Of a stretch of 64,000 bases of DNA, positions 1 to 8,609 are shown piece by piece. The notes under the pieces were generated by a model. It worked only from the letters and a program-made list of their open reading frames with translations, ran no database searches and was not told the origin of the DNA. A program made the translations under genes and the position numbers. Source of the DNA: Massilia atriviolacea (lineage in GTDB: Bacteria > Pseudomonadota > Gammaproteobacteria > Burkholderiales > Burkholderiaceae_D); contig NZ_RXLQ01000015.1 of assembly GCF_003953935.1 (NCBI RefSeq), forward strand, positions 62,001 through 126,000, read 5' to 3'. Numbering within the stretch: position 1 is the stretch's first letter; every line of letters begins with the position of its first letter.

Positions 1-1797
1 CGCATCGAAGAGGCGCTGGCCGCGCTCGGCGCCGAACTGTCCGAAGGCAAGCTCGACGAGGCGGCGCTGCAGGCGCGCCTGGCCCAGATGCGCAAGCTGA
101 CGCACGAGCTGGAGCAGGTGCGCTGGTTCGACCCCGGCCTGCGCCTGCGCGCCTCCAGCGCCGCGCCGGGCGCGCCCTCGCCGGGTCTCCCCAGCCTGCG
201 CGCGCCGGCGCAGGACGCCGCCGAGATGGCGCGCGCCGGCCGGGCCGGGCGCTACGCCGAACCGTATGCGGGCGCCGCGCCCGGCCAGCGCCTGCTCGAC
301 TACCACCTGCCGCTGTTTCGCGACGGCGCCTACGTGGGCAGCCTGGTGGCCACGGTCGACCTCAAGGTCCTGCTCGACGAGACCGTGCCCTGGTGGTTCG
401 CCCAGGATAACGCCATTTCCCTGGTCGACCGCGACGACAGCGTGCTGGCCAAGCGCGCCGCCGCCGGTCCCGGGCGCGGCGTGTACACCCACAAGCGCGC
501 GCTCGACCTGGCCGGCGCCAGCGTGATGCTGGCCACCGACAGCGTCAAGAGCGAACCGCGCCTGCTGCCCAACCTGCTGGTCGGCTCGGTGGTGCTGCTG
601 GCGCTGGGCCTGATGGCCAGCCTGCTGGCGCTGTGGCGCCACATCGCGCGCCGCCTGGCCGCCGAAGGCGCCCTGCGCCAGCAGATGGCGTTTCGCACCG
701 CCATGGAAAACTCCCTGGTCACCGGCCTGCGCGCGCGCGACCTGGAAGGGCGCGTCACCTACGTCAACCCGGCCTTTTGCGAGATGGTCGGCCTGCCGCC
801 CGAAGAATTGCTGGGCAAGAGCCCGCCCATGCCCTACTGGGCGCCGGAAGCGATGGCGGTCTACCAGCAGCGCTTCGCCGCCGTGCTGGCAGGCGAAGCG
901 ACCCAGCAGTTCGAAACCATCTTCCAGCGCAGCGACGGCGTGCGCGTGCCGGTGCTCATTTTCGAAGCCCCGCTGGTCGACAGCGACGGCCGCCAGACCG
1001 GCTGGATGAGTTCGATCCTCGATATTTCGGACCTGAAACGCGTCGAAGAACTCAACCGCCAGCAGCAGGAAAAGCTGCAGGCCAGCGCGCGCCTGGCCAC
1101 CATGGGCGAGATTTCCTCGATGCTGGCGCACGAACTGAACCAGCCGCTGGCGGCCATCGCCAGCTACACCACCGGCGCCCTGAACGTGCTGGGACGGGCG
1201 CGCGCGAAGGGCCAGGGCGTCGACGCCGGCCTGCTGCAGCCGGCGCTGGAACAGGCCAGCCTGCAAGCCCAGCGCGCCGGCCAGATCATCCGCAGCGTGC
1301 ACGCCTTCGTCAAGAAGCGCGAACCGCAGCGCCAGCAGATCGCCGTGCACGCCCTGGTCGAGGGCATCTTGGCCCTGATCGAACTGCAGGCGCGCAAGTT
1401 CTACGTGATGGTCGAGACCAGCATCGCGCCCGACCTGCCGTGCGTCAGCGCCGACCGCATGATGCTCGAACAGGTCTTGCTGAACCTGACCCGCAACGGC
1501 ATCGAAGCCATGCAGGACATTGCGCCCGGCCGGCGCCTGCTGCGCATCGCCGCGACCTGCGAGCAGGGCCAGGTGTGCGTGGCCGTGATCGACCAGGGGC
1601 ACGGCATTGCGCCGGAGGTGGCCGCGCGCCTGTTTTCGCCCTTCTTCTCGACCAAGGCCGAAGGCATGGGGATGGGCCTGTCGGTGTGCCGCAGCGCCGT
1701 CGAATTCCACGGCGGCAGCCTGAAACACGCCGCCAATCCGGACGGCGGCACCATTTTCAGCTTCAGCTTGCCGGCGCAAGCGGCGCCGCTGGGGTAG
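1..1797 (+). CDS. PAS-containing sensor histidine kinase, 5' end cut by window
   Basis: The frame is open from base 1, so the start lies upstream; 598 codons are visible. They show the end of a periplasmic sensor region, one membrane helix (about visible residues 190-215), a PAS domain (about 231-345) and a HisKA/HATPase core. The phosphoacceptor is His377 of the visible part, in the motif LAHELNQPLAAI (codon at 1129-1131). The N box is NLTRNGIEAM and the G boxes are DQGHGIAP and GMGMGLSV. The kinase would phosphorylate the FixJ-like regulator starting 27 bases downstream. The single PAS plus LNQPLA-type H box and a FixJ-type partner resemble DctS/DctR dicarboxylate sensors, but the ligand cannot be read from the sequence. 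Confidence 0.93.
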   Translation, partial: RIEEALAALGAELSEGKLDEAALQARLAQMRKLTHELEQVRWFDPGLRLRASSAAPGAPSPGLPSLRAPAQDAAEMARAGRAGRYAEPYAGAAPGQRLLDYHLPLFRDGAYVGSLVATVDLKVLLDETVPWWFAQDNAISLVDRDDSVLAKRAAAGPGRGVYTHKRALDLAGASVMLATDSVKSEPRLLPNLLVGSVVLLALGLMASLLALWRHIARRLAAEGALRQQMAFRTAMENSLVTGLRARDLEGRVTYVNPAFCEMVGLPPEELLGKSPPMPYWAPEAMAVYQQRFAAVLAGEATQQFETIFQRSDGVRVPVLIFEAPLVDSDGRQTGWMSSILDISDLKRVEELNRQQQEKLQASARLATMGEISSMLAHELNQPLAAIASYTTGALNVLGRARAKGQGVDAGLLQPALEQASLQAQRAGQIIRSVHAFVKKREPQRQQIAVHALVEGILALIELQARKFYVMVETSIAPDLPCVSADRMMLEQVLLNLTRNGIEAMQDIAPGRRLLRIAATCEQGQVCVAVIDQGHGIAPEVAARLFSPFFSTKAEGMGMGLSVCRSAVEFHGGSLKHAANPDGGTIFSFSLPAQAAPLG

Positions 1798-1823
1798 ACT
1801 ACGCGAAAAACCGGAGACTCCCC

Positions 1824-2408
1824 ATGTTGCATATCGTCGATGACGAGGACGTCCTGCGCGACTCCCTCGTCTGGCTGGCGCGTTCGCGCGGCATTGAAGC
1901 CTGCGGGCACGCCAGCGCCCAACTTTTCCTGGACCAGGCCGCGGCCCGCTTCGACCCGCAGGGCGACTGCCTGCTGCTCGACGTGCGCATGCCCGAGCTG
2001 AACGGCGTGGCCGTGTTCGACCAGCTGATCGCGCGCGGCCTGACCGCGCGCCTGCCCGTGATCTTCCTGACCGGCCACGGCGACGTGCCGATGGCGGTCG
2101 ACAGCCTCAAGCGCGGCGCCTTCGACTTCTTCGAAAAACCGTTCGACGGCAACCGCCTGATGGACCGGGTCGAAGAGGCATTGGCCCTGTCGCGCCAGGC
2201 CGGCGCGGCCGCGCTGGTGCAGGCGCGCCTGGCCAGCCTGTCGGCGCGCGAGCGCGAAGTGCTGGACCTGATCCTGGCCGGCAAGATGAACAAGGTCGTC
2301 GCCGACCAGCTCGGCATCAGCATGCGCACGGTGGAAGTGCACCGCGCCCATATTTTCGACAAGATGCAGGTCAAGACCGCGGTGGAACTGGCCGGATTGC
2401 TCAAATAA
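1824..2408 (+). CDS. FixJ/NarL-type response regulator
   Basis: A 194-residue regulator with an N-terminal receiver domain and a C-terminal LuxR-type helix-turn-helix. The phosphoacceptor is Asp53 (LLLDVRMPE), with Thr83 (FLTGHGD) and Lys105 (FEKPF) completing the receiver site. The HTH starts at LSAREREVLDLI and includes GISMRTVEVHRAHI. The ATG at 1824 gives the exact receiver N-terminus (MLHIVDDE); the frame is open far upstream, but that part overlaps the kinase. It is surely the cognate regulator of the kinase ending at 1797 and probably activates a transport or catabolic promoter outside this window. Confidence 0.94.
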   Translation: MLHIVDDEDVLRDSLVWLARSRGIEACGHASAQLFLDQAAARFDPQGDCLLLDVRMPELNGVAVFDQLIARGLTARLPVIFLTGHGDVPMAVDSLKRGAFDFFEKPFDGNRLMDRVEEALALSRQAGAAALVQARLASLSAREREVLDLILAGKMNKVVADQLGISMRTVEVHRAHIFDKMQVKTAVELAGLLK

Positions 2409-2483
2409 ACGACAGCTCGGCCCTGCCGCCGGCAGGATAGCTTTCCCCTATCGCAGCAAGATACACAATCAACTGTCTTTTCC

Positions 2484-2505
2484 AAATGCGAACGATTATC
2501 ATTTA
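2484..2505. promoter_or_regulatory. Fur-box-like site
   Basis: The core tgcgaacgattatca has a perfect right half (attatca) and a degenerate left half of the 7-1-7 Fur consensus. It lies about 30 bases before the ATG of the DUF2061 gene. The local AT content is well above the flanks. Iron control is inferred from the motif only. Confidence 0.5.
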
Positions 2506-2534
2506 CTGATCGAATACGCACCGGAAGGACCGCC

Positions 2535-3017
2535 ATGGTCAGGGCAGCCGCAAAAACCACCAGCAGGATCGCCACCCACATGGGGATCGCCTTCGCCCTG
2601 ACCTGGCTGATGACGGGCTCGGCCGCGCTGGGCGGCCTGGCCGCCATCATCGAACCCGTCATCAACGTGGCCCTTCTGCCGCTGCACGAACGCGCCTGGC
2701 ATGCGCTGCGCAGGCTGGCGCTGGCGAGCGCGGCGCACGCGGCGCGCGCCCGGATGCTGGCGCTGGCGCTGGAAAAGCTGAGCCAGACCGGCCTGCACAT
2801 CGCGGTCGCCTTCGGCGTCATGTTCTGGGCCAGCGGCTCGCTCGCCTTCGGCGGCCTGGCGGCGCTGATCGAGCCGGTGCTCAACGTCATCGTCCTGCCC
2901 TTCCACGACCGCCTGTGGGACCGCTTCGGCAAAAGTGGCCGGAAAGAAACTGAACAACATAATCACATTGAAAATGAACGCAACGGTGCGTACCCGGGTC
3001 AAACACTGGTAGCATAA
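2535..3017 (+). CDS. Tandem DUF2061 membrane protein
   Basis: A 160-residue protein holding two copies of a DUF2061-type hydrophobic unit. The first is at about residues 15-55 (THMGIAFALTWLMTGSAALG) and the second at about 87-127 (LHIAVAFGVMFWASGSLAFG). Both end in a similar IEPV-NV-LPxH-R-W motif, as in DUF2061 proteins of inner membranes. The copies are separated by an Ala/Arg-rich helix, and the hydrophilic tail (about 129-160) is unlike the rest. The start at 2535 follows a ggaagga ribosome site. A Fur-box-like site just upstream suggests iron control. The function of the family is unknown. Confidence 0.78.
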   Translation: MVRAAAKTTSRIATHMGIAFALTWLMTGSAALGGLAAIIEPVINVALLPLHERAWHALRRLALASAAHAARARMLALALEKLSQTGLHIAVAFGVMFWASGSLAFGGLAALIEPVLNVIVLPFHDRLWDRFGKSGRKETEQHNHIENERNGAYPGQTLVA

Positions 3018-3050
3018 TTTTGCTTCCTAATTCAATCTGGGTAGTATCCG

Positions 3051-3425
3051 ATGAGCGAAAAAACGATAGCCGACAAGATGTACCTGAAGACCGCCAAGTC
3101 GCTGGCGGTCTTCAATGGCGCGGTCCATCCCGCCATGCTGGAACAATTGCCGAAGACCTTGATCAACGAGGACGAGGACCCGGCCGACGTGGTGCTGGTG
3201 TTCGCACTTAACCAGGCCGAGCTGGAAAAATGGTTTCCCGCCGCATTGCAGCGGCTGGGCGAAAAGGGATCCCTGTGGGTGGCTTACCTCAAGCCGAGCG
3301 CGCCCAAGGCCACCGACCTCACGCGCGACACCATCTTTGCCTGGGCCAAGGAGCGCGGGGTGACCGGCGTGGCCATGGTGTCGATGGATAGCGACTGGTC
3401 GGCGGTCAGATTGAAGCGCCTGTAG
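3051..3425 (+). CDS. Small DUF3052-like protein
   Basis: A 124-residue soluble protein with no signal peptide. The pattern ADVVLVFALNQAELEKWFPAAL, then GSLWVAYLKPSAPKATDL, then a final DWSAVRLKRL resembles DUF3052-type small proteins, whose function is not established. The assignment comes from motif memory and is moderate. Its last 20 bases overlap the 3' end of the convergent queG gene, so the two transcripts are antisense at their ends. It stands alone, 33 bases after the DUF2061 gene, and could be co-transcribed with it. Confidence 0.7.
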   Translation: MSEKTIADKMYLKTAKSLAVFNGAVHPAMLEQLPKTLINEDEDPADVVLVFALNQAELEKWFPAALQRLGEKGSLWVAYLKPSAPKATDLTRDTIFAWAKERGVTGVAMVSMDSDWSAVRLKRL

Positions 3426-4524
3426 GCGGCTCTCCGGCATGCCGCTGCAAGGCCCACGCCACATGCTCGCGCACCATCGGCGAGGCATGGCCGGCGCGCG
3501 CCCGCAGGGCCGCCACGATGGCCGGGTCGCCCTTGCGCGCCTCGGCCGCATTGCCCAGTCCGACCGCCAGGTTGCGCAGCCAGCGCTCGTGCCCGATGCG
3601 CCGGATCGGACTGCCCTCCAGCCTGCGTCCGAATTCTTCCTCGCTCCAGGCGAACAGGCTGACCATATCGGCGCTGCCGAGCGCGTTGCGCTCGTCGAAA
3701 TCCGGCACCACCGCCTTTTGCGCGAACTTATTCCACGGGCACGCTGTCTGACAATCGTCGCAGCCATACACCCGGTTGCCGATCAGCGGGCGCAGCTCTT
3801 CCGGGATGCTGTTTTTTAATTCGATGGTCAGGTAAGAAATGCAGCGGCGCGCATCGAGCCGTCCGGGCGCCAGGATCGCCTGGGTCGGGCACGCCGTCAT
3901 GCACGCACTGCACTGGCCGCAGTGGGCGCTGACCGGCGCATCGACCGGCAGCGCCACGTCCACCAGGATCTCGCCGATGAAAAACATCGACCCCGCATCG
4001 CGATTGAGGATCAGGGTGTGCTTGCCGCGCCAGCCGATGCCGGCTTTTTCGGCCAGCGGCAATTCCATCACCGGGGCCGAATCGGTAAACACCCGGAAGC
4101 CCAGCTGCCCGGTTTCGCGCTCGATGCGCTCGGCCAGCTGCTGCAGGCGGCTGCGCAGCACCTTATGGTAGTCGCGCCCGCGCGCATAGATCGAGATGAC
4201 GGCCGCGCCCGGGTCTTGCAGGCGCGCCGCCTCGCGCTCGCGCCAGTCGTCGGGCGTGGCCGGCGGCAAGTAATCCATGCGCGCGCTGATCACCCGCACC
4301 GTGCCCGGCACCAGCTCGGCCGGACGGGCGCGCTTCATGCCATGGCTGGCCATGTAATCCATCTCGCCATGGCGGCCGGCGTCGAGCCAGGCCTGCAAGC
4401 CCGCTTCCGCGTGCGACAGGTCGGCGTCGCCGATGCGCACCTCGCCAAAGCCGAGCTCGCGGCCCCATTGCTTGATGGACTGCGCCAGGGCGGACAGATC
4501 GGATTCGTCAGGGGAAGAAAGCAT
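3406..4524 (-). CDS. queG: Epoxyqueuosine reductase QueG
   Basis: The enzyme reduces epoxyqueuosine to queuosine in tRNA, the last step of queuosine synthesis, using cobalamin and two 4Fe-4S clusters. At 372 residues it is close to the usual length. The catalytic-type Asp148 lies in FTDSAPVMELPLAEKAG. The cluster ligands are visible as C202-x2-C205-x2-C208-x3-C212P and as C255-x2-C258-x3-C262P (CDDCQTACP), with Cys228 nearby. A HEAT-like C-terminal extension follows. It is divergent from tsaE with 55 bases between the starts; other queuosine genes are not in the window. Confidence 0.96.
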   Translation of the reverse strand: MLSSPDESDLSALAQSIKQWGRELGFGEVRIGDADLSHAEAGLQAWLDAGRHGEMDYMASHGMKRARPAELVPGTVRVISARMDYLPPATPDDWREREAARLQDPGAAVISIYARGRDYHKVLRSRLQQLAERIERETGQLGFRVFTDSAPVMELPLAEKAGIGWRGKHTLILNRDAGSMFFIGEILVDVALPVDAPVSAHCGQCSACMTACPTQAILAPGRLDARRCISYLTIELKNSIPEELRPLIGNRVYGCDDCQTACPWNKFAQKAVVPDFDERNALGSADMVSLFAWSEEEFGRRLEGSPIRRIGHERWLRNLAVGLGNAAEARKGDPAIVAALRARAGHASPMVREHVAWALQRHAGEPPTGASI

Positions 4525-4579
4525 GCTGGGCGGGAGTACAATCGGAAACTGGCAAACATCACAGCGACTATTCTATTCC

Positions 4580-5065
4580 ATGCAGCACTTCAAAGCCCAT
4601 CTCCATGACGAAGCCGGCACCGCCGCACTGGGCGCCGCACTGGCGCGCGCCCTGCTGCCGGGGCTGTCCATCCACCTGCACGGCGACCTCGGCGCCGGCA
4701 AGACCGCCCTCACCCGCGCGCTGCTGCACGCGGCCGGACATGCCGGCACCGTCAAGAGCCCGACCTACACCCTGTCCGAGCCCTACAGCATCGAGCTCGG
4801 CGGGCGCACGGTGCATGTGATCCATTTCGACCTGTACCGCATGGCCAGTCCGGAAGAATTCCTGGACGCCGGTTTCCGCGAAGAATTTAACGGGGACAAT
4901 ATCTGCATCGTCGAATGGCCCGAAAAAGCCGATCCGGTGCTGCCGCCGCCCGACTTGCGTGTATTCCTTCACGTTGCCGGGCTCGGCCGTGATGTAGAAT
5001 TGCAAGCGTTGTCCGACTTGGGTTTGCTATGCCTCGACCGCCTTACATTCGCACCAAACCTTTGA
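4580..5065 (+). CDS. tsaE: tRNA threonylcarbamoyladenosine ATPase subunit TsaE
   Basis: TsaE is the ATPase that works with TsaB and TsaD in making t6A37 in tRNAs reading ANN codons. The 161-residue protein has the P-loop HGDLGAGKTALTRALL, the TxKSPTYTLSE segment (VKSPTYTLSEPY), HFDLYRM and the terminal CIVEWPEKA motif typical of the family. The ATG at 4580 gives the standard N-terminus. Its last 37 bases overlap the start of amiC, so the two are probably translated from one message. tsaE next to amiC is a common proteobacterial pairing. Confidence 0.96.
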   Translation: MQHFKAHLHDEAGTAALGAALARALLPGLSIHLHGDLGAGKTALTRALLHAAGHAGTVKSPTYTLSEPYSIELGGRTVHVIHFDLYRMASPEEFLDAGFREEFNGDNICIVEWPEKADPVLPPPDLRVFLHVAGLGRDVELQALSDLGLLCLDRLTFAPNL

Positions 5066-6558
5066 TTCCGGGACCAGTAACCCGGCGCACCATCCTGAAA
5101 GCTGGCGGCACCCTGCTGCTGTCCGTGTTTCCCGTCCTGCCTGCCGGCGCCGCGCAAATTCTCGCGGTGCGCGTCTGGCCGGCCGCCGACTACACCCGCG
5201 TCACGCTCGAAAACGACAGCGACCTGAAAGTCACGCACTTCACCGTGCCCGACCCGCAGCGCCTGGTGGTCGACATCGAAGGGCTGGAACTCAATCCCAC
5301 CCTGAAAAGCCTGGTCGCCAAGATCCAGTCGGGCGACCCCTACATCAAGCAGGTGCGGGTGGGCCAGAACCGGCCCAACGTGGTGCGCCTGGTATTCGAC
5401 CTGAAAGAAGAAATCAAGCCCCAGGTATTTACCCTGGAGCCGGTGGGCACCTACAAGCACCGCCTGATTTTCGACCTGTATCCGGTGCAGCCGGTCGACC
5501 CGATCGCGGCGATGATCGAAAAAGGCGAATGGTCGCGCGCCGACGCGCCGGCCGGCAACCCCGAACTGCCGGCCCCCGCGCCCAGGCCGCCGCTGGCCGC
5601 CACCGCGCCCGCGACCTCGACGGCCCTGCCGCCGGTGGTGACGCCGCCGGTGGTCGTGCTGGTGCCGCCCGCGCAGCCGCCGGCGCCGCTGCCGCCGGCC
5701 GGCCCGGTGCTGGCCCAGCCGACCGTACCGGCGGCGAAGCCCGACCTGCCCGAGCCGGCCCCGGTCCGTCCCGACCCGCCGCGCGTGGCCGCGCACAAGG
5801 CTGAAAAAGACGAACGAGGCGAACGCGGAGAAAAGGGCGGCAAGGTGGTGCGCATGATGACCATCGCGCTCGACCCCGGGCACGGCGGCGAAGACCCGGG
5901 CGCGATCGGCTCGGCCGGCACGCGCGAAAAAGACATCGTGCTGGCGATCGCCAAGCGGCTCAAGTTCAAGCTCGAGCAGCTGCCCAATATGCGCGTCATG
6001 CTCACCCGCGACGGCGACTACTTCGTGCCGCTCGGCGTGCGCGTCGAAAAAGCGCGCAAGGTGCAGGCCGACCTGTTCATCTCGATCCACGCCGACGCCT
6101 TCATGCTGCCGAGCGCGCGCGGCTCGTCGGTGTTCGTTCTGTCCGAAAAAGGCGCCACCTCGACCGCCGCGCGCTGGCTCGCCAACAAGGAAAACCTGGC
6201 CGACGCCATCGGCGGCGTGAACATCCAGAGCCACGACAGGCAGATCGCCAGCGTGCTGCTGGACCTGTCGACGACGGCCCAGATCAACGACTCGATGAAA
6301 GTCGGCAAAGCGGTGCTGGGCGAAATCAGCGGCATCGCGCGCCTGCACAAAGGCTCGGTCGAACAGGCCGGCTTTGCGGTGCTCAAGGCGCCCGACATCC
6401 CCTCGATCCTGATCGAGACAGCCTTCATTTCGAATCCCGAAGAAGAAGCCAAGCTGCGCGACAACGGCTACCAGGACCAGATCGCCGCCGCCATCACCAA
6501 GGGCATCAAGCGCTATTTCGCGGCCAATCCGCCGCTGGCCAAGGGCCGCCAGACATGA
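5029..6558 (+). CDS. amiC: N-acetylmuramoyl-L-alanine amidase, Tat-type signal
   Basis: The enzyme cleaves the amide bond between MurNAc and the peptide stem and splits septal murein during cell separation. The 509 residues begin with a twin-arginine signal (TRRTILK, Arg19-Arg20, then a hydrophobic stretch ending near 42). An AMIN domain follows at about 44-150, then a Pro/Ala linker at about 175-265, then the Amidase_3 domain. Zinc and catalytic motifs are LDPGHGGEDPG (His285), SIHADAF and LIETAFISNPEEE. It is longer than E. coli AmiC mainly because of the linker. It overlaps tsaE by 37 bases and yeaD by 4. Confidence 0.95.
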   Translation: MPRPPYIRTKPLIPGPVTRRTILKAGGTLLLSVFPVLPAGAAQILAVRVWPAADYTRVTLENDSDLKVTHFTVPDPQRLVVDIEGLELNPTLKSLVAKIQSGDPYIKQVRVGQNRPNVVRLVFDLKEEIKPQVFTLEPVGTYKHRLIFDLYPVQPVDPIAAMIEKGEWSRADAPAGNPELPAPAPRPPLAATAPATSTALPPVVTPPVVVLVPPAQPPAPLPPAGPVLAQPTVPAAKPDLPEPAPVRPDPPRVAAHKAEKDERGERGEKGGKVVRMMTIALDPGHGGEDPGAIGSAGTREKDIVLAIAKRLKFKLEQLPNMRVMLTRDGDYFVPLGVRVEKARKVQADLFISIHADAFMLPSARGSSVFVLSEKGATSTAARWLANKENLADAIGGVNIQSHDRQIASVLLDLSTTAQINDSMKVGKAVLGEISGIARLHKGSVEQAGFAVLKAPDIPSILIETAFISNPEEEAKLRDNGYQDQIAAAITKGIKRYFAANPPLAKGRQT

Positions 6559-7373
6559 ACGCATCCATGAACGACTCCATGAACAGCATCGACATGGTCG
6601 ACTACGGCCAACTGCCCGCCGTGCGCATTCGCGGCGCCGGCGGAGCCCAGGCCATCGTCACCCTGTACGGCGCGCACCTGGTGTCGTGGCAGGGCGCCGA
6701 TGGCGCCGAACGCCTGTTCTGCAGCGCCGCCTCGAAGCTCGACGGCAGCCGCGCCATCCGCGGCGGCGTGCCCGTGATCTTCCCCCAGTTCGCCGAACGC
6801 GGCACCGGCATGCGCCACGGTTTTGCGCGCGTGGCCAGCTGGCGCCTGCACGAGCGCGGCGCCGGCTATGCCGTCTTTTCGCTGACCGATGCCGACCTGC
6901 CGCCCGCGCTGGCCCAGGCCTGGCCGCACGCGTTTGCGCTGGCGCTGCGGGTGCAGGTGAACGGCGGCGCGCTGGCGCTGGCCTTCGAAGTGAATAACCC
7001 GGGCGCCGAGGCGTTCGCGTTTTCGGCCGCGCTGCACACCTACTTTGCGGTGCACGACCTGGCGCGCGTGCGCATCGGCGGCGTGCAGGAAGGCGCTTTG
7101 CGGATCGAGGACCACATCGACCGCATCTACCGGGGCATCGGCGCAGAGATGACGCTGGCCGATGGCGAGGCCACGCTGCGCTTGGCGCAAAGCGGCTTCA
7201 CCGACGCGGTGGTGTGGAATCCGGGGGCGCTCGATGCGGCCGCGCTCAGCGACATGGACGACGCCGAATACCGGCGCTTCGTGTGCATCGAACCGGCCCT
7301 GATCGCGCCGCTCACGCTGGAGCCGGGCGCAGTCTGGCGCGGCGCCCATACGGTCGAGATCGGCGCCGAATAG
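6555..7373 (+). CDS. yeaD: D-hexose-6-phosphate mutarotase (YeaD-like)
   Basis: A 272-residue aldose-1-epimerase-like enzyme, expected to interconvert alpha and beta anomers of hexose 6-phosphates. Family motifs are visible: GAHLVSWQGADG, IRGGVPVIFPQF, MRHGFAR, ALHTYFAVHDL, and VVWNPG near the C-terminus. The ATG at 6555 overlaps the amiC stop as ATGA. A methionine-rich N-terminus (MNASMNDSMNSIDM) offers several other starts 4-14 codons in. Its stop is 5 bases before the left arm of an inverted-repeat element, so the element probably lies in its 3' untranslated region. Confidence 0.92.
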   Translation: MNASMNDSMNSIDMVDYGQLPAVRIRGAGGAQAIVTLYGAHLVSWQGADGAERLFCSAASKLDGSRAIRGGVPVIFPQFAERGTGMRHGFARVASWRLHERGAGYAVFSLTDADLPPALAQAWPHAFALALRVQVNGGALALAFEVNNPGAEAFAFSAALHTYFAVHDLARVRIGGVQEGALRIEDHIDRIYRGIGAEMTLADGEATLRLAQSGFTDAVVWNPGALDAAALSDMDDAEYRRFVCIEPALIAPLTLEPGAVWRGAHTVEIGAE

Positions 7374-7378
7374 AAGCC

Positions 7379-7538
7379 TAAGTACTCGCCCAGAAATAAA
7401 TGTGTTTTTGGCTGCCAGAACCGGCGCGTTGCTGCGTTGGCTCCTGCTTGCAGTGCTCGCACTGCCGCGCACTCGCCGCCTTGCACCGCATCCGTTTCTG
7501 TTTGCCAAAACTCACATTTATTTCCGGTCAAGTACTTA
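7379..7538. repeat. 160-bp inverted-repeat element
   Basis: Two arms of about 34-35 bases (7379-7412 and 7504-7538) are near-perfect reverse complements. They share taagtact, gaaataaatgtg and tttttggc/gccaaaac blocks, and the intervening DNA is about 90 bases. The element fills the gap between convergent yeaD and the carbonic anhydrase gene. Its last three bases are the stop codon of the latter. It has no coding capacity and looks like a MITE or BIME-type repeat; a transcription-stop role is possible. Confidence 0.75.
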
Positions 7539-8609
7539 GTTCGATTCCTTGATCATCCGTCCCGAGCTGGCCTGGACCGGGCGGGCGTTGAGCGGATACA
7601 TGCGCGAGAACAGCGCCATCTGGGCCGGCGAGGCCTGCATCGGCTGCTTCATCACCAGCCACAGCACGCCCTCGTTGCAGGGCGGCGTGGTCATCGACCC
7701 CATGAAGGTATAGTAATCGCGGCGCTGCGGCAGCAGTTCGGCCACGTCCAGCACCACGTTCGGGCTGACCACATCGAGCTTTTCCAGCGGCAGGTTGTTC
7801 CACACCGTCTGGATCGTGTTGTTGCCCTTGCCGCGTTCGAGCAGCACCGCCAGCATGGCCAGGCGCCCTTCCGGATCCTTGTGCAGCAGGTGCACCACCA
7901 TCTCGAACCCCTTGCCGTTGACGCGTTCCTCGGACGGGCGATGGAAATGGAACTGAATCAGTTCGTACGAGCGGTTCTGCACCGTCAGGAAATTCCCGCC
8001 GCCCACCGTCACCTGCACCGTGTGGCCGTTATCGACCACGTTGAAGCCGGACGGCTTGTAATCGAAGCCGATCTGTTCGAGGTCGACCTTCATGCCGTCG
8101 CGCAGGTCGATCGGCGACTGGCGCGTGCCGGTCCCGCACTTGGACCAGGCGGCATTGATCTTGCCCCAGTTGGCCGGGCCGGTCTCGCCCTCGTACGACC
8201 AGGTATCGCTGTGGAAGGGGCGCGCCGGCGGCGGCTGGGTGATCGCGGCGACCGCTTCGCGCCGCGTCACCGTGGCCTTCTTGGCCCTGGCGGCAGCGGC
8301 CACGCGGGCAGCCTGGTTGGCGCGCATGACCGCCAGGCGCGCCGCGATCTTGGCGGACAGTTCGGCTTCGGCATCGGCCTCGCTCAGCGCTTGCGCGGCG
8401 GCGGCCTTGGCCGACGGGGCGGCGGCCGGCTTGGCATTGTCGAGCGCGGCCAGCTTGACCGGCTCGGCTTTGGAGGCAGCGGTTTTGGCGGCAGCGGCTT
8501 TGGAGGCGGAAGGCGCGGACGAGGCGGCCTTGGCGCTTGCGGGAGGATCGTTGGCGCTTGCCGTCGAGATGGCCAGGGTGCAAGCGAAAAAGGCGACCAG
8601 GTTGCGCAT
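7536..8609 (-). CDS. Alpha-type carbonic anhydrase, periplasmic
   Basis: The enzyme hydrates CO2 to bicarbonate in the periplasm. The 357 residues start with a signal peptide (MRNLVAFFACTLAISTASA). An Ala/Lys-rich, low-complexity region of about 110 residues follows, then the alpha-carbonic anhydrase domain (about 135-350). Zinc ligands are in FHFHRPSE and VVHLLH; QSPIDL near the N-terminus and MTTPPCNEGVLW near the C-terminus are hallmarks. The ATG at 8609 was chosen because it begins the signal peptide; the frame is open 25 codons further. The long alanine-rich linker is unusual. Its stop codon lies in the right arm of the inverted-repeat element. Confidence 0.94.
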   Translation of the reverse strand: MRNLVAFFACTLAISTASANDPPASAKAASSAPSASKAAAAKTAASKAEPVKLAALDNAKPAAAPSAKAAAAQALSEADAEAELSAKIAARLAVMRANQAARVAAAARAKKATVTRREAVAAITQPPPARPFHSDTWSYEGETGPANWGKINAAWSKCGTGTRQSPIDLRDGMKVDLEQIGFDYKPSGFNVVDNGHTVQVTVGGGNFLTVQNRSYELIQFHFHRPSEERVNGKGFEMVVHLLHKDPEGRLAMLAVLLERGKGNNTIQTVWNNLPLEKLDVVSPNVVLDVAELLPQRRDYYTFMGSMTTPPCNEGVLWLVMKQPMQASPAQMALFSRMYPLNARPVQASSGRMIKESN

